DNA from: JADJOM01 sp046327715
GTDB lineage: Bacteria > Gemmatimonadota > Gemmatimonadetes > Gemmatimonadales > GWC2-71-9
Direction of reading: 5' to 3'
Assembly: GCA_046327715.1 (NCBI GenBank)
Contig: JAXLXY010000006.1
Span: 1 to 64,000, forward strand
Length of the DNA stretch: 64,000 nt
This document shows, piece by piece, positions 58,036 through 64,000 of this stretch; the stretch's first letter is position 1, and each line of letters begins with the position of its first letter. The notes beneath the pieces are model-generated. The model made no database searches. It was not told the origin of the DNA and worked only from the letters and a program-made list of their open reading frames with translations. The translations under genes were made by a program, and so were the position numbers.

Positions 58036-58491
58036 TCAGGGCCGGGGCCCGTCTCGCCTCCGGTCATCGCCCGGCGGCATTCCCGGTGGCCCCCCCGGGA
58101 TCCCCATGCGCCGCCAGCGCTGGTTCCATACCTCCCGCTGGGCCGGAGTAAGGATAGCCGCTACCTCCGCGGCCGAGCGTTCGGCCACCGCCTCAACCTG
58201 GGGCTCGATGAGCGCCCGGACGCTATCCAGGGCGGCGATGTGTCGCGGGAGCATCTCGCGCAGCTGACGCGCCTGGTCGCTGGAGAGGTCCAGCTCGCGC
58301 CGCAGCCGGCCCACGATCATCCCCACCATCCGGTCGCGCATCTCCGGGGAGGGGACCGGGCCGCCGTGCTCGCCGCCGGGGTCCCTCCGGAACGAGGGCC
58401 GGTGCAGGTAGCGGTCGGTCGCCATGCCCACGGCGATCCCGCTGAGGAAGAGGGCCGCCAGGACGGCGGCGCCGATGAGCTTCTGTCGCAT
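58036..58491 (-). CDS. Spy/CpxP-like periplasmic protein (heavy-metal sensor-like)
   Basis: A 151-residue protein. An N-terminal membrane or signal helix (about 6-25) is followed by a helical domain with 'L-S-S-D-Q-A-R-Q-L-R-E-M-L' and 'L-T-P-A-Q-R-E-V-W', two L-T-x-x-Q-type repeats of the Spy/CpxP/CnrX family. The C-terminus is Gly/Pro/Asp-rich. As the third gene after an ECF sigma factor and a membrane protein, it could be the periplasmic sensor of this operon, as CnrX is for CnrYH; that is inference. Confidence 0.85.
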   Translation of the reverse strand: MRQKLIGAAVLAALFLSGIAVGMATDRYLHRPSFRRDPGGEHGGPVPSPEMRDRMVGMIVGRLRRELDLSSDQARQLREMLPRHIAALDSVRALIEPQVEAVAERSAAEVAAILTPAQREVWNQRWRRMGIPGGPPGMPPGDDRRRDGPRP

Positions 58492-58492
58492 C

Positions 58493-58873
58493 CTACTGTT
58501 CTCCTTCCACGATCAGCCACCCGGCGGTCTCGGCCAGGGTGGACTCGAGCAGCGAGGCTGAGCCGCTGGTTCCGGCGAGGACCCCGGCGAAGGCCGTCTC
58601 GGCGGTGGCACTCGTGGGCGCGGGGAGCCTCCCCGAGCCGAGCAGGAAGATGGCCGCGAGCCCCGCGGCGATGGCCAGCGGTGCCACCACGCGGCCGAGG
58701 TCGATGATGTCGTCGTGCCAGCTGCGCGGAGGAGCGGGGGCAGGTTCCCGCGCGATCCGGGCGGCGATGGCCCGGGCCAGGCGCTCCTGGTCGGCTGCCC
58801 CGAGGAGGGGGGTGGGGTCGGTGGCCGCGAGGTGGTCACGCAGCCCGTCGTCCGGGGAATCAGCTTCAGTCAT
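58493..58873 (-). CDS. Putative anti-sigma factor, single TM
   Basis: A 126-residue protein with one membrane helix (about 66-82) and no zinc finger. The N-terminal half is acidic. It lies between an ECF sigma gene and a Spy-like gene; the arrangement resembles CnrY/CnrX-type operons, which is the only basis for the anti-sigma call. Start choice: GGAGG ends directly before ATG 58879 but is six bases before ATG 58873, so 58873 is preferred. It overlaps the sigma stop by 8 nt. Confidence 0.75.
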   Translation of the reverse strand: MTEADSPDDGLRDHLAATDPTPLLGAADQERLARAIAARIAREPAPAPPRSWHDDIIDLGRVVAPLAIAAGLAAIFLLGSGRLPAPTSATAETAFAGVLAGTSGSASLLESTLAETAGWLIVEGEQ

Positions 58874-59474
58874 GGCCATCCTCCAGTGGCCCGCGCCAGG
58901 GCGCGAGCGCCTTCCGCAGCGTCTGCCGGGCCTGGTGCAGGTGCCAGCGCACCGTGCCCGATGGCACGCCCAGGCTCTCCCCGATCTCTTCCGCCGTGAA
59001 TCCGTCCACGTCGTGCCATTGCACCGCCAGCCGCTGCTTCTCGGGCAGCTCCGCCAGTGTGCGGCGGAACTGCTCCCGGACCTCGCCGCGCACCGCGTTG
59101 CCGAGGGGTGTGGGCCCGGCGGCGCTGGTGTGCTCGGGCAGCGACTCGGTCTGTCTCCGCCCCTCGCGCCGCAGATGGCTCACCGCGGCGTTGATGATGA
59201 TGCGATACAGCCAGGGACCGAAGGGCCGCCCGGTCTCGAAGCGATCGATGGACCGGTAGGCCGCCATGAACCCGTCCTGGACCAGGTCTTCCGCATCCTG
59301 CCGGTTGCCCGAGACCCGGAACGCCACGGTATAGGCGCGCGGCAGGTAGCGCCGGACCAGGCGGTCGTAGGCATCCCGGTCGCCCCGCTGGGCGAGGCGG
59401 ATGAGGCCGGCGTCATCTTCGGCACCGGGGGCGACAGGGGTCATCGGATCCTGCGGCTGGTGGACAGCGGTCAT
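58866..59474 (-). CDS. ECF-type RNA polymerase sigma factor
   Basis: A 202-residue sigma factor. Region 2: 'Y-D-R-L-V-R-R-Y-L-P-R-A-Y' to 'Q-D-A-E-D-L-V-Q-D-G-F-M-A-A-Y'; region 4: 'L-A-E-L-P-E-K-Q-R-L-A-V' and 'E-E-I-G-E-S-L-G-V-P-S-G-T-V-R-W-H-L-H-Q-A-R'. ATG 59474 and ATG 59444 are both possible starts. First gene of the operon with the putative anti-sigma and Spy-like genes; the divergent gene at 59609 also encodes a Spy-like protein and may be a target. Confidence 0.9.
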   Translation of the reverse strand: MTAVHQPQDPMTPVAPGAEDDAGLIRLAQRGDRDAYDRLVRRYLPRAYTVAFRVSGNRQDAEDLVQDGFMAAYRSIDRFETGRPFGPWLYRIIINAAVSHLRREGRRQTESLPEHTSAAGPTPLGNAVRGEVREQFRRTLAELPEKQRLAVQWHDVDGFTAEEIGESLGVPSGTVRWHLHQARQTLRKALAPWRGPLEDGHD

Positions 59475-59608
59475 CGCCTCGGCCGGCGCGGGTACGTGTG
59501 CTGGATCATCCCGGATACGCCGTCCGGTGCCAGAGTGTTGGCGCGGTGGGCGGCCAACAGCCTGGCCGGAGGCGGCGTACCTCCTCCGCACCCACACTGG
59601 AGGCATCA

Positions 59609-60145
59609 ATGTTCGGCCTGACGTCCCCGGCGCGCCTTGCGCCCACCCTGTTCTTCGCCTGCGGCCTGCTGGCCGCGCCCCTCGCGCTGGAGGCCCAGGG
59701 CGGGCCTCCTCCCGGGGGTGAGCCCCGCGGCGGCGCGCGGCCCCCCCGGGGGCCCGATCCGGTGGTGGTCGAGGGCCCGCCGGCCCCGGGCGAGTTCCGC
59801 GACCTGACCGGCATCACGGAGGAGCAGGCCACGAAGTATGGCGCGCTCTACGACAACCTGATGGCGGCCACCCGGTCGACCCGTGACAGCCTGCAGCAGT
59901 TCCGGGAGCAGATGCGTGGTCGGCGCGATCGTGCCGAGCGCGACTCCATGCCCCCCCGGGAGGACGGGCCCCGCGCCCTGGTCACGGGCCTCGAGCAGAA
60001 GCAGCGCGCCTTCGACGAGAGCCTCAAGGGGCTGCTCTCCCGGGAGCAATACGCGAAGTACCAGGCGTGGCGGTCGGAGCGGCGCCACGAGATGCGGGAG
60101 CACCGGCGCGGCGAGGGCCCGCCGCGCGACGGCCGCGGGATCTAG
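59609..60145 (+). CDS. Secreted Spy/CpxP-like helical protein
   Basis: A 178-residue protein with a signal peptide (about 1-29, ending L-E-A-Q). A Gly/Pro/Arg-rich stretch (about 30-55) precedes a helical domain: 'I-T-E-E-Q-A-T-K-Y-G-A-L-Y' and 'L-L-S-R-E-Q-Y-A-K-Y-Q-A-W' are L-T-x-x-Q-like repeats. It diverges from the ECF sigma operon (134 bp between start codons). GGAGG lies 5 bases before the ATG. A periplasmic chaperone or sensor role is likely but unproven. Confidence 0.8.
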   Translation: MFGLTSPARLAPTLFFACGLLAAPLALEAQGGPPPGGEPRGGARPPRGPDPVVVEGPPAPGEFRDLTGITEEQATKYGALYDNLMAATRSTRDSLQQFREQMRGRRDRAERDSMPPREDGPRALVTGLEQKQRAFDESLKGLLSREQYAKYQAWRSERRHEMREHRRGEGPPRDGRGI

Positions 60146-60164
60146 CCGGGCGGCGGGGGCGGCG

Positions 60165-61160
60165 TCACCAGCGGCAGGCGACGCTGCCCCAGGAGAAGCC
60201 GGCGCCGAAGGCGGTCATGACCAGCAGGTCGCCGTCCTTCAGGCGGCCGCCGCGGACGCATTCGTCGAGCAGGATCGGGATGGTGGCGGCGGTGGTGTTG
60301 CCGTAGCGCTGGATGTTGTTGTACACCTGGTCGTCCCGGAGCTTGAGCTCGCGCTGGACCAGTTCGGAGATGCGCAGGTTGGCCTGGTGCGGCAGCAGCA
60401 GGTTCAGGTCGGCGGGGCTGGCGTCCACCTTGGCCAGCACGGCGCGCACCGATTCCGGCATGCGGGTCACCGCATGCCGGAACACCTCCTTGCCGTCCAT
60501 CGACAGGAAATGCCGCCCCTGGTCGATGTGCTCCCGGGTGATCCTTGGATGGTACATGCAGCCGGGCACGTCTACCCAGAGCAACTCGGCGTGGTCCCCG
60601 TCGCTGTGCAGGTCGAAGGCGAGCAGGCCCTGCCCCTCGCGCTCGGCGGCGCCCAGCACCACGGCTCCGGCGCCATCGGCGAAGATCACCGCGGTGTTGC
60701 GCCCCTGTGTGCTCACGTCCATGGCGGTAGATTGGATCTCCGCGCCGACCACCAGGATGCGGCGGAAGAGCCCGACGCGGATCCAGGCGTCGGCCACCGA
60801 GAGGCTGTAGATGAAGCCGCTGCAGGCCTGGTGGATGTCCATCGCGGGGATGGGCTGCACGCCCAGCAGGCGCTGCAGGAAGACCCCGTTGCCCGGAGCG
60901 TAGTGGTCCGGGGTGGAGGTGGCGTAGACGATCGCGTCCAGGTCCGCCGGCGCGAGCCCCGCCATCTCCAGCGCCCGGCGGCTGGCCTGGAGCGCCAGGT
61001 CGGCGCCGCTCTGTCCCTCGGTGACCCAGCGCCGTTCCTGGATGCCGGTGCGGGTGCGGATCCACTCGTCGGTGGTGTCCATGAGGTTCGACAGTTCCGC
61101 GTTGGTCACGACGCGGTCCGGCACGGCGAAACCGGTGCCGAGAATGCGGCTGTGCTGCAT
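60165..61160 (-). CDS. fabH: Beta-ketoacyl-ACP synthase III
   Basis: A 331-residue KAS III that condenses acetyl-CoA (or another acyl-CoA) with malonyl-ACP to begin fatty-acid synthesis. The catalytic triad is C113 (Q-A-C-S-G-F-I-Y), H258 (L-P-H-Q-A-N) and N288 (Y-G-N-T-T). Length is normal. It is not next to plsX or fabD, so it may be a second, specialised copy. ATG 61160 follows a GGGGAATC stretch; earlier in-frame ATG at 61220 is rejected as it has a basic, Pro-rich N-terminus. Confidence 0.93.
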   Translation of the reverse strand: MQHSRILGTGFAVPDRVVTNAELSNLMDTTDEWIRTRTGIQERRWVTEGQSGADLALQASRRALEMAGLAPADLDAIVYATSTPDHYAPGNGVFLQRLLGVQPIPAMDIHQACSGFIYSLSVADAWIRVGLFRRILVVGAEIQSTAMDVSTQGRNTAVIFADGAGAVVLGAAEREGQGLLAFDLHSDGDHAELLWVDVPGCMYHPRITREHIDQGRHFLSMDGKEVFRHAVTRMPESVRAVLAKVDASPADLNLLLPHQANLRISELVQRELKLRDDQVYNNIQRYGNTTAATIPILLDECVRGGRLKDGDLLVMTAFGAGFSWGSVACRW

Positions 61161-61250
61161 GAGATTCCCCGGGGATTGGACTGGCGAGGATAAGGTCGCA
61201 GGCCGCGGGGGCCGGGGCAAGGCGCGGGGAACTTCAGCTTCGATGGGGGT

Positions 61251-61712
61251 ATGACACGCATGCTTGCACTGGCCGGCTGGATCCTCCTCTCGTTCCTCGC
61301 GGCCACGATCGGCGGCCTCGCGGCGCCGGGGCCGTGGTACGAGCGCGTGAACAAGCCCTCATGGAACCCGCCCAACGCGGTCTTCGCGCCGGTGTGGACG
61401 GTGCTCTTCCTCATGATGGGCGTGGCGGCGTGGCTGGTCTGGCAGCGGCGGGGACAGCCCGGGGTGACGCTCGCGCTCACCCTGTTCGTGGGGCAGCTCT
61501 GCCTCAACGTGCTCTGGTCCTGGCTCTTCTTTCACTGGCACCGGATGGACCTGGCGTTCTACGAGCTGCTTGTGTTCTGGGTGGTCATCCTGGCCACGCT
61601 GCTGGCCTTCTGGCAGGTGCGGCCGCTGGCGGGGTGGCTCTTCGTGCCCTACCTGCTCTGGGTTACCTTCGCCGGCTACCTCAACCTCACGCTCTGGCGC
61701 CTCAACCGCTGA
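61251..61712 (+). CDS. TspO/MBR family membrane protein
   Basis: A 153-residue five-helix protein of the TspO/mitochondrial benzodiazepine-receptor family. The signature 'W-N-P-P-N-A-V-F-A-P-V-W-T-V-L-F' (about 38-53) is intact, as is 'N-V-L-W-S-W-L-F-F' in the third helix. Bacterial TspO proteins bind tetrapyrroles and take part in stress or pigment regulation. No pigment genes are nearby. Confidence 0.93.
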   Translation: MTRMLALAGWILLSFLAATIGGLAAPGPWYERVNKPSWNPPNAVFAPVWTVLFLMMGVAAWLVWQRRGQPGVTLALTLFVGQLCLNVLWSWLFFHWHRMDLAFYELLVFWVVILATLLAFWQVRPLAGWLFVPYLLWVTFAGYLNLTLWRLNR

Positions 61713-61715
61713 CCC

Positions 61716-61952
61716 ATGGTCGACCTGCCCGATCCGCTCGACGAGGAGTTCCCGCTCGGGGACGGGGTGGCCGACCTCGAGGCCGAGGTGACCTGTCCCT
61801 ATTGCGGCGAGGTGAGCACCATCGGCCTCGATCCGGGGAGCGGCCCGGCGCAGGAGTACGTGGAGGACTGCCCGGTCTGCTGCCAGCCCTGGGTGGTGCA
61901 CGTCCACTACGGGGACGACGGCGCCGCTGACGTCTGGGCCGACCAGGCCTGA
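61716..61952 (+). CDS. CPXCG-motif cysteine-rich protein
   Basis: A 78-residue protein with C-P-Y-C-G (about 27-31) and C-P-V-C-C-Q-P-W (about 52-59), the pattern of the Cys_rich_CPXG family; the two pairs should bind one zinc. The N-terminal part is acidic. It follows tspO by 3 bases. Function unknown. Confidence 0.87.
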   Translation: MVDLPDPLDEEFPLGDGVADLEAEVTCPYCGEVSTIGLDPGSGPAQEYVEDCPVCCQPWVVHVHYGDDGAADVWADQA

Positions 61953-61959
61953 GGCCGGC

Positions 61960-64000
61960 TCAGTAACGGAACTGGTAGGCCAGCTTCACGAAGAAGCCGT
62001 CGCTGCTCCGGCGCAGGTCCCGGAACGCGAACGCCCGGTTGTCATCCAGCGAGGCCCCGTACCCGAAGAAGGCCACCGTTCCGGGCGTCGGCTCGAACGA
62101 CGCCAGCCAGTCCATCCGCATCCGGTTCGACTCGCGTGCCGCCGACGGGCTCCCGTTCACGAAGAGCGGGGCCCCGGTCCGCGCGTCCGCGAGCGCCGCC
62201 CGCCGCTCCGCCACGTACTCCGCCACCACCCGGAAGAAGAGGGCCCGGTTGGCCTGCAGCTCCAGCTTGAGCCGCGGGATGATCGTGCGGGCGAACTCCG
62301 AGCCGTCGCGGTCGCGGGTGATGCGGGACCAGGTGTTGGAGGCCGTGAGCCGGATGGAGCCGGTGGGCCGCAGCGAGAGGCTGGAGGTGAGCCGGGTCTC
62401 GTAGCCCCGGGACGCCTCCGGGAAGATGGGGCCGCGGCTGCGGGCGAGCCGGGCCGTGGCGTTGAGCGCCTGGAAGGTCGGGGTGGTGACGCTGCCGGAG
62501 AACGAGAAGCCGTCGCCGACGCCGTCGAGCGGGGTGTACGGCGTCCCCGGTGCCCCGGTCTCGTAGCCGGTGTAGTCGCCCGGGACGAAGTCCGTGAAGT
62601 TGTGCTCGGCGTGGGCGGCGGCCTTCCAGCCGCCCCGGAAGGTCAGGTTGAGGTCCCCGCTCTCGGAGCCCTCGAGCGCGTCGCTGGGGAACCGGTCGTA
62701 TCGCCACAGCCGGCTGGGGCCGAAGAACACGGTGAGCTGCTCGAGCGTCGCGCCCCGTGCGCCGTAAAAGGAAAAGCGGTTGAAGGCCCGGACCGTGATG
62801 ATGTCGTTGCGCGGGACGAAGCCGGCCTGCGCCGAGAAGTCGCGACCGATGCCGGTCAGCTTGTAGTTGAATCCCCAGCTGCGGCCGGTCCGGTCGAACT
62901 CTGCCTCCCAGATGGGGCTGGTGCGCGCGTCGCCGCCTCGCGTCTCGCGGGTCCACGACGCGCCGAGCTGACCGGCGACGTAGTAGAGCTTGCCGAAGAC
63001 CACCCGGACATCTCCCGCCGCCAGCCGGTTGAAGGCGCCGTCCTGGTCACGGGTGGTGAGGGTGAGGCCGCCGGTGGAGTTGGCGCCGATGTCCCGGCGG
63101 AGCCGGGTGACGGTGAACGCCGCGTTGTGTCCCGGCTGCTCGTCGATGGCCGAGAGGTGGGCCAGGTTGGTGCGGCCCACCTTGGTGGTGACCTTGCCGC
63201 CCACCAGGGGGTTCACGATCTGGCGGGTGTAGACCAGCTGATTGGGCGTGGCGAAGAGCTCGATGCCCTCCAGGAAGAACGGCCGCTTCTCGGAGAAGAA
63301 CAGCGCGAAGCGCTCGTTGACGGTCACCAGGCTCGCGTCGGACTCCACCTGGCTGAAGTCCGGGTTGTAGGTGGCGTCGATGGACAGGTTGCTGCTGACC
63401 CCCAGGCGCAGGTTCACGCCGGCACTCGGGTCGAGGTCCTCGCGGGTGAAGCCCGAGGCGTCGCGGAGGCCGTTGGCCTGCGCCGTGACGAAGGGCTGCA
63501 CCTCGGCGCTCAGGCCACGCTGCAGGTCGTGCAGGCCCGTGGCGGTGCCCGCCTGCAGCAGGTAACTGGCGTTGGCGCGCCGCACGTCGGTCCAGGTGTC
63601 GTCGTAGCCGGTGCGCTGCACCCGGCGCTGCACGTTGATCCCCCAGGACTGGGCGCCGTCCCCGGGGTAGCGCAGGCTCTTGAACGGGATCCGGACCTCG
63701 ACCACGTACCCGGAGTCGGTGACCATGCCGCGGGACTGCCAGAGGTAGTCGGGGTTCTTGTCGGTGGTCCCCCCGCTCAGGGAGCCGGCGGTGAAGCCTC
63801 CCTCGCTGCGGACGCCGTCCTCCTGCACGCCGAGCGGGTTCACGGTGAAGAAGAAGGCGCGGCGCCGGTCGTTGAAGGTGTCCAGGTAGATGGTGACGCG
63901 GTCATCGGCGTCGAGGTTGTCACGGTCGGCCACGGTGGCGCGGATGCCCTGCGGCTGCCGGTCGTGCGCGATGATGCCGAAGTGGATGGCGCCGGGGGCG
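61960..64000 (-). CDS. DUF5916 outer-membrane protein (partial, 5' end beyond window)
   Basis: At least 680 residues are visible; the frame is open through 64000. The visible N-terminal part is a carbohydrate-binding family-9-like domain ('D-R-V-T-I-Y-L-D-T-F-N-D-R-R-R-A-F-F-F'). It is followed by the DUF5916 barrel ('N-P-D-F-S-Q-V-E-S-D', 'F-F-S-E-K-R-P-F-F-L-E-G'), ending in the aromatic K-L-A-Y-Q-F-R-Y typical of outer-membrane proteins. The family is frequent in Gemmatimonadota and Bacteroidota; substrate is unknown. Confidence 0.92.
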   Translation of the reverse strand, partial: APGAIHFGIIAHDRQPQGIRATVADRDNLDADDRVTIYLDTFNDRRRAFFFTVNPLGVQEDGVRSEGGFTAGSLSGGTTDKNPDYLWQSRGMVTDSGYVVEVRIPFKSLRYPGDGAQSWGINVQRRVQRTGYDDTWTDVRRANASYLLQAGTATGLHDLQRGLSAEVQPFVTAQANGLRDASGFTREDLDPSAGVNLRLGVSSNLSIDATYNPDFSQVESDASLVTVNERFALFFSEKRPFFLEGIELFATPNQLVYTRQIVNPLVGGKVTTKVGRTNLAHLSAIDEQPGHNAAFTVTRLRRDIGANSTGGLTLTTRDQDGAFNRLAAGDVRVVFGKLYYVAGQLGASWTRETRGGDARTSPIWEAEFDRTGRSWGFNYKLTGIGRDFSAQAGFVPRNDIITVRAFNRFSFYGARGATLEQLTVFFGPSRLWRYDRFPSDALEGSESGDLNLTFRGGWKAAAHAEHNFTDFVPGDYTGYETGAPGTPYTPLDGVGDGFSFSGSVTTPTFQALNATARLARSRGPIFPEASRGYETRLTSSLSLRPTGSIRLTASNTWSRITRDRDGSEFARTIIPRLKLELQANRALFFRVVAEYVAERRAALADARTGAPLFVNGSPSAARESNRMRMDWLASFEPTPGTVAFFGYGASLDDNRAFAFRDLRRSSDGFFVKLAYQFRY

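Overview
The window is about 70% GC with dense genes, a frequent use of GTG starts, many 4-nt ATGA or GTGA overlaps, lipoproteins and secreted proteins ending in A-x-A signals, a TonB-receptor-like protein with a carboxypeptidase-type regulatory domain, a DUF5916 outer-membrane protein, two ECF sigma operons and a membrane Ser/Thr kinase. This mix suggests a soil- or sediment-type Gemmatimonadota chromosome; that is an inference from gene content, since no rRNA or other marker lies here. I see no tRNA, rRNA, CRISPR array, prophage or insertion sequence.

Layout: 1-7.0 kb holds an M1 peptidase, a beta-propeller lipoprotein, a TetR regulator, a thioredoxin-like protein, and an outer-membrane barrel plus Tat-exported asparaginase-family pair, separated by G-rich repeat arrays. 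From 7.0 to 11 kb there are a helical protein of unknown function, an 859-bp gene-free stretch with inverted repeats, a DUF4440 protein, an AraC regulator and a two-haem cytochrome c. From 11 to 25.4 kb lie many small genes, often overlapping: DUF1569, methyltransferase, DUF1801, TPR, VOC, NFACT-R, class-V aminotransferase, HD hydrolase, MsrB, DUF2164 and DUF2214, with one frameshifted gene and a cupin remnant. From 25.5 to 35.3 kb come a six-TM Ser/Thr kinase, a CorA/ZntB-type transporter, DUF2721, an MBL hydrolase, a GNAT enzyme, a class-V aminotransferase homologue that has lost its PLP lysine, and a receptor-like MCP without a ligand domain. LeuS is at 35.4-37.9 kb. From 38 to 49.4 kb are a beta-lactamase-fold hydrolase, GH114, a PDZ protein, an MbfA-type ferritin-VIT iron exporter, a subtilase, an ECF sigma/anti-sigma/PDZ operon and a PLP decarboxylase.

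The clearest system is at 49.4-51.9 kb: a prephenate dehydratase-ACT-DAHP synthase fusion followed by a DJ-1/PfpI gene. It is preceded by a promoter, a Phe-rich leader peptide and a perfect 10-bp terminator hairpin with a U-run, which is classical phenylalanine attenuation; the leader peptide may be read from a leaderless transcript. Beyond it are an AlkA-type glycosylase, a 1249-residue TonB-receptor-like protein ending in a Spy/CpxP-like domain, a DUF3187 protein, a YggX-like protein with two CxxC pairs, a second ECF sigma operon with a Spy-like protein (and a divergent Spy-like gene), FabH, TspO, a CPXCG protein, and a DUF5916 protein running off the right edge.

Other patterns: a 51-bp element present twice, each copy about 10 bp past a stop codon and with two compensatory base changes that keep its stems; a 67-nt extended hairpin between the subtilase and the sigma operon; dispersed 7- and 8-bp G-rich arrays with G-quadruplex spacing; and a recurrent TANNTT hexamer upstream of genes, several times exactly six or seven bases from the start codon, which suggests -10 elements and leaderless transcripts.
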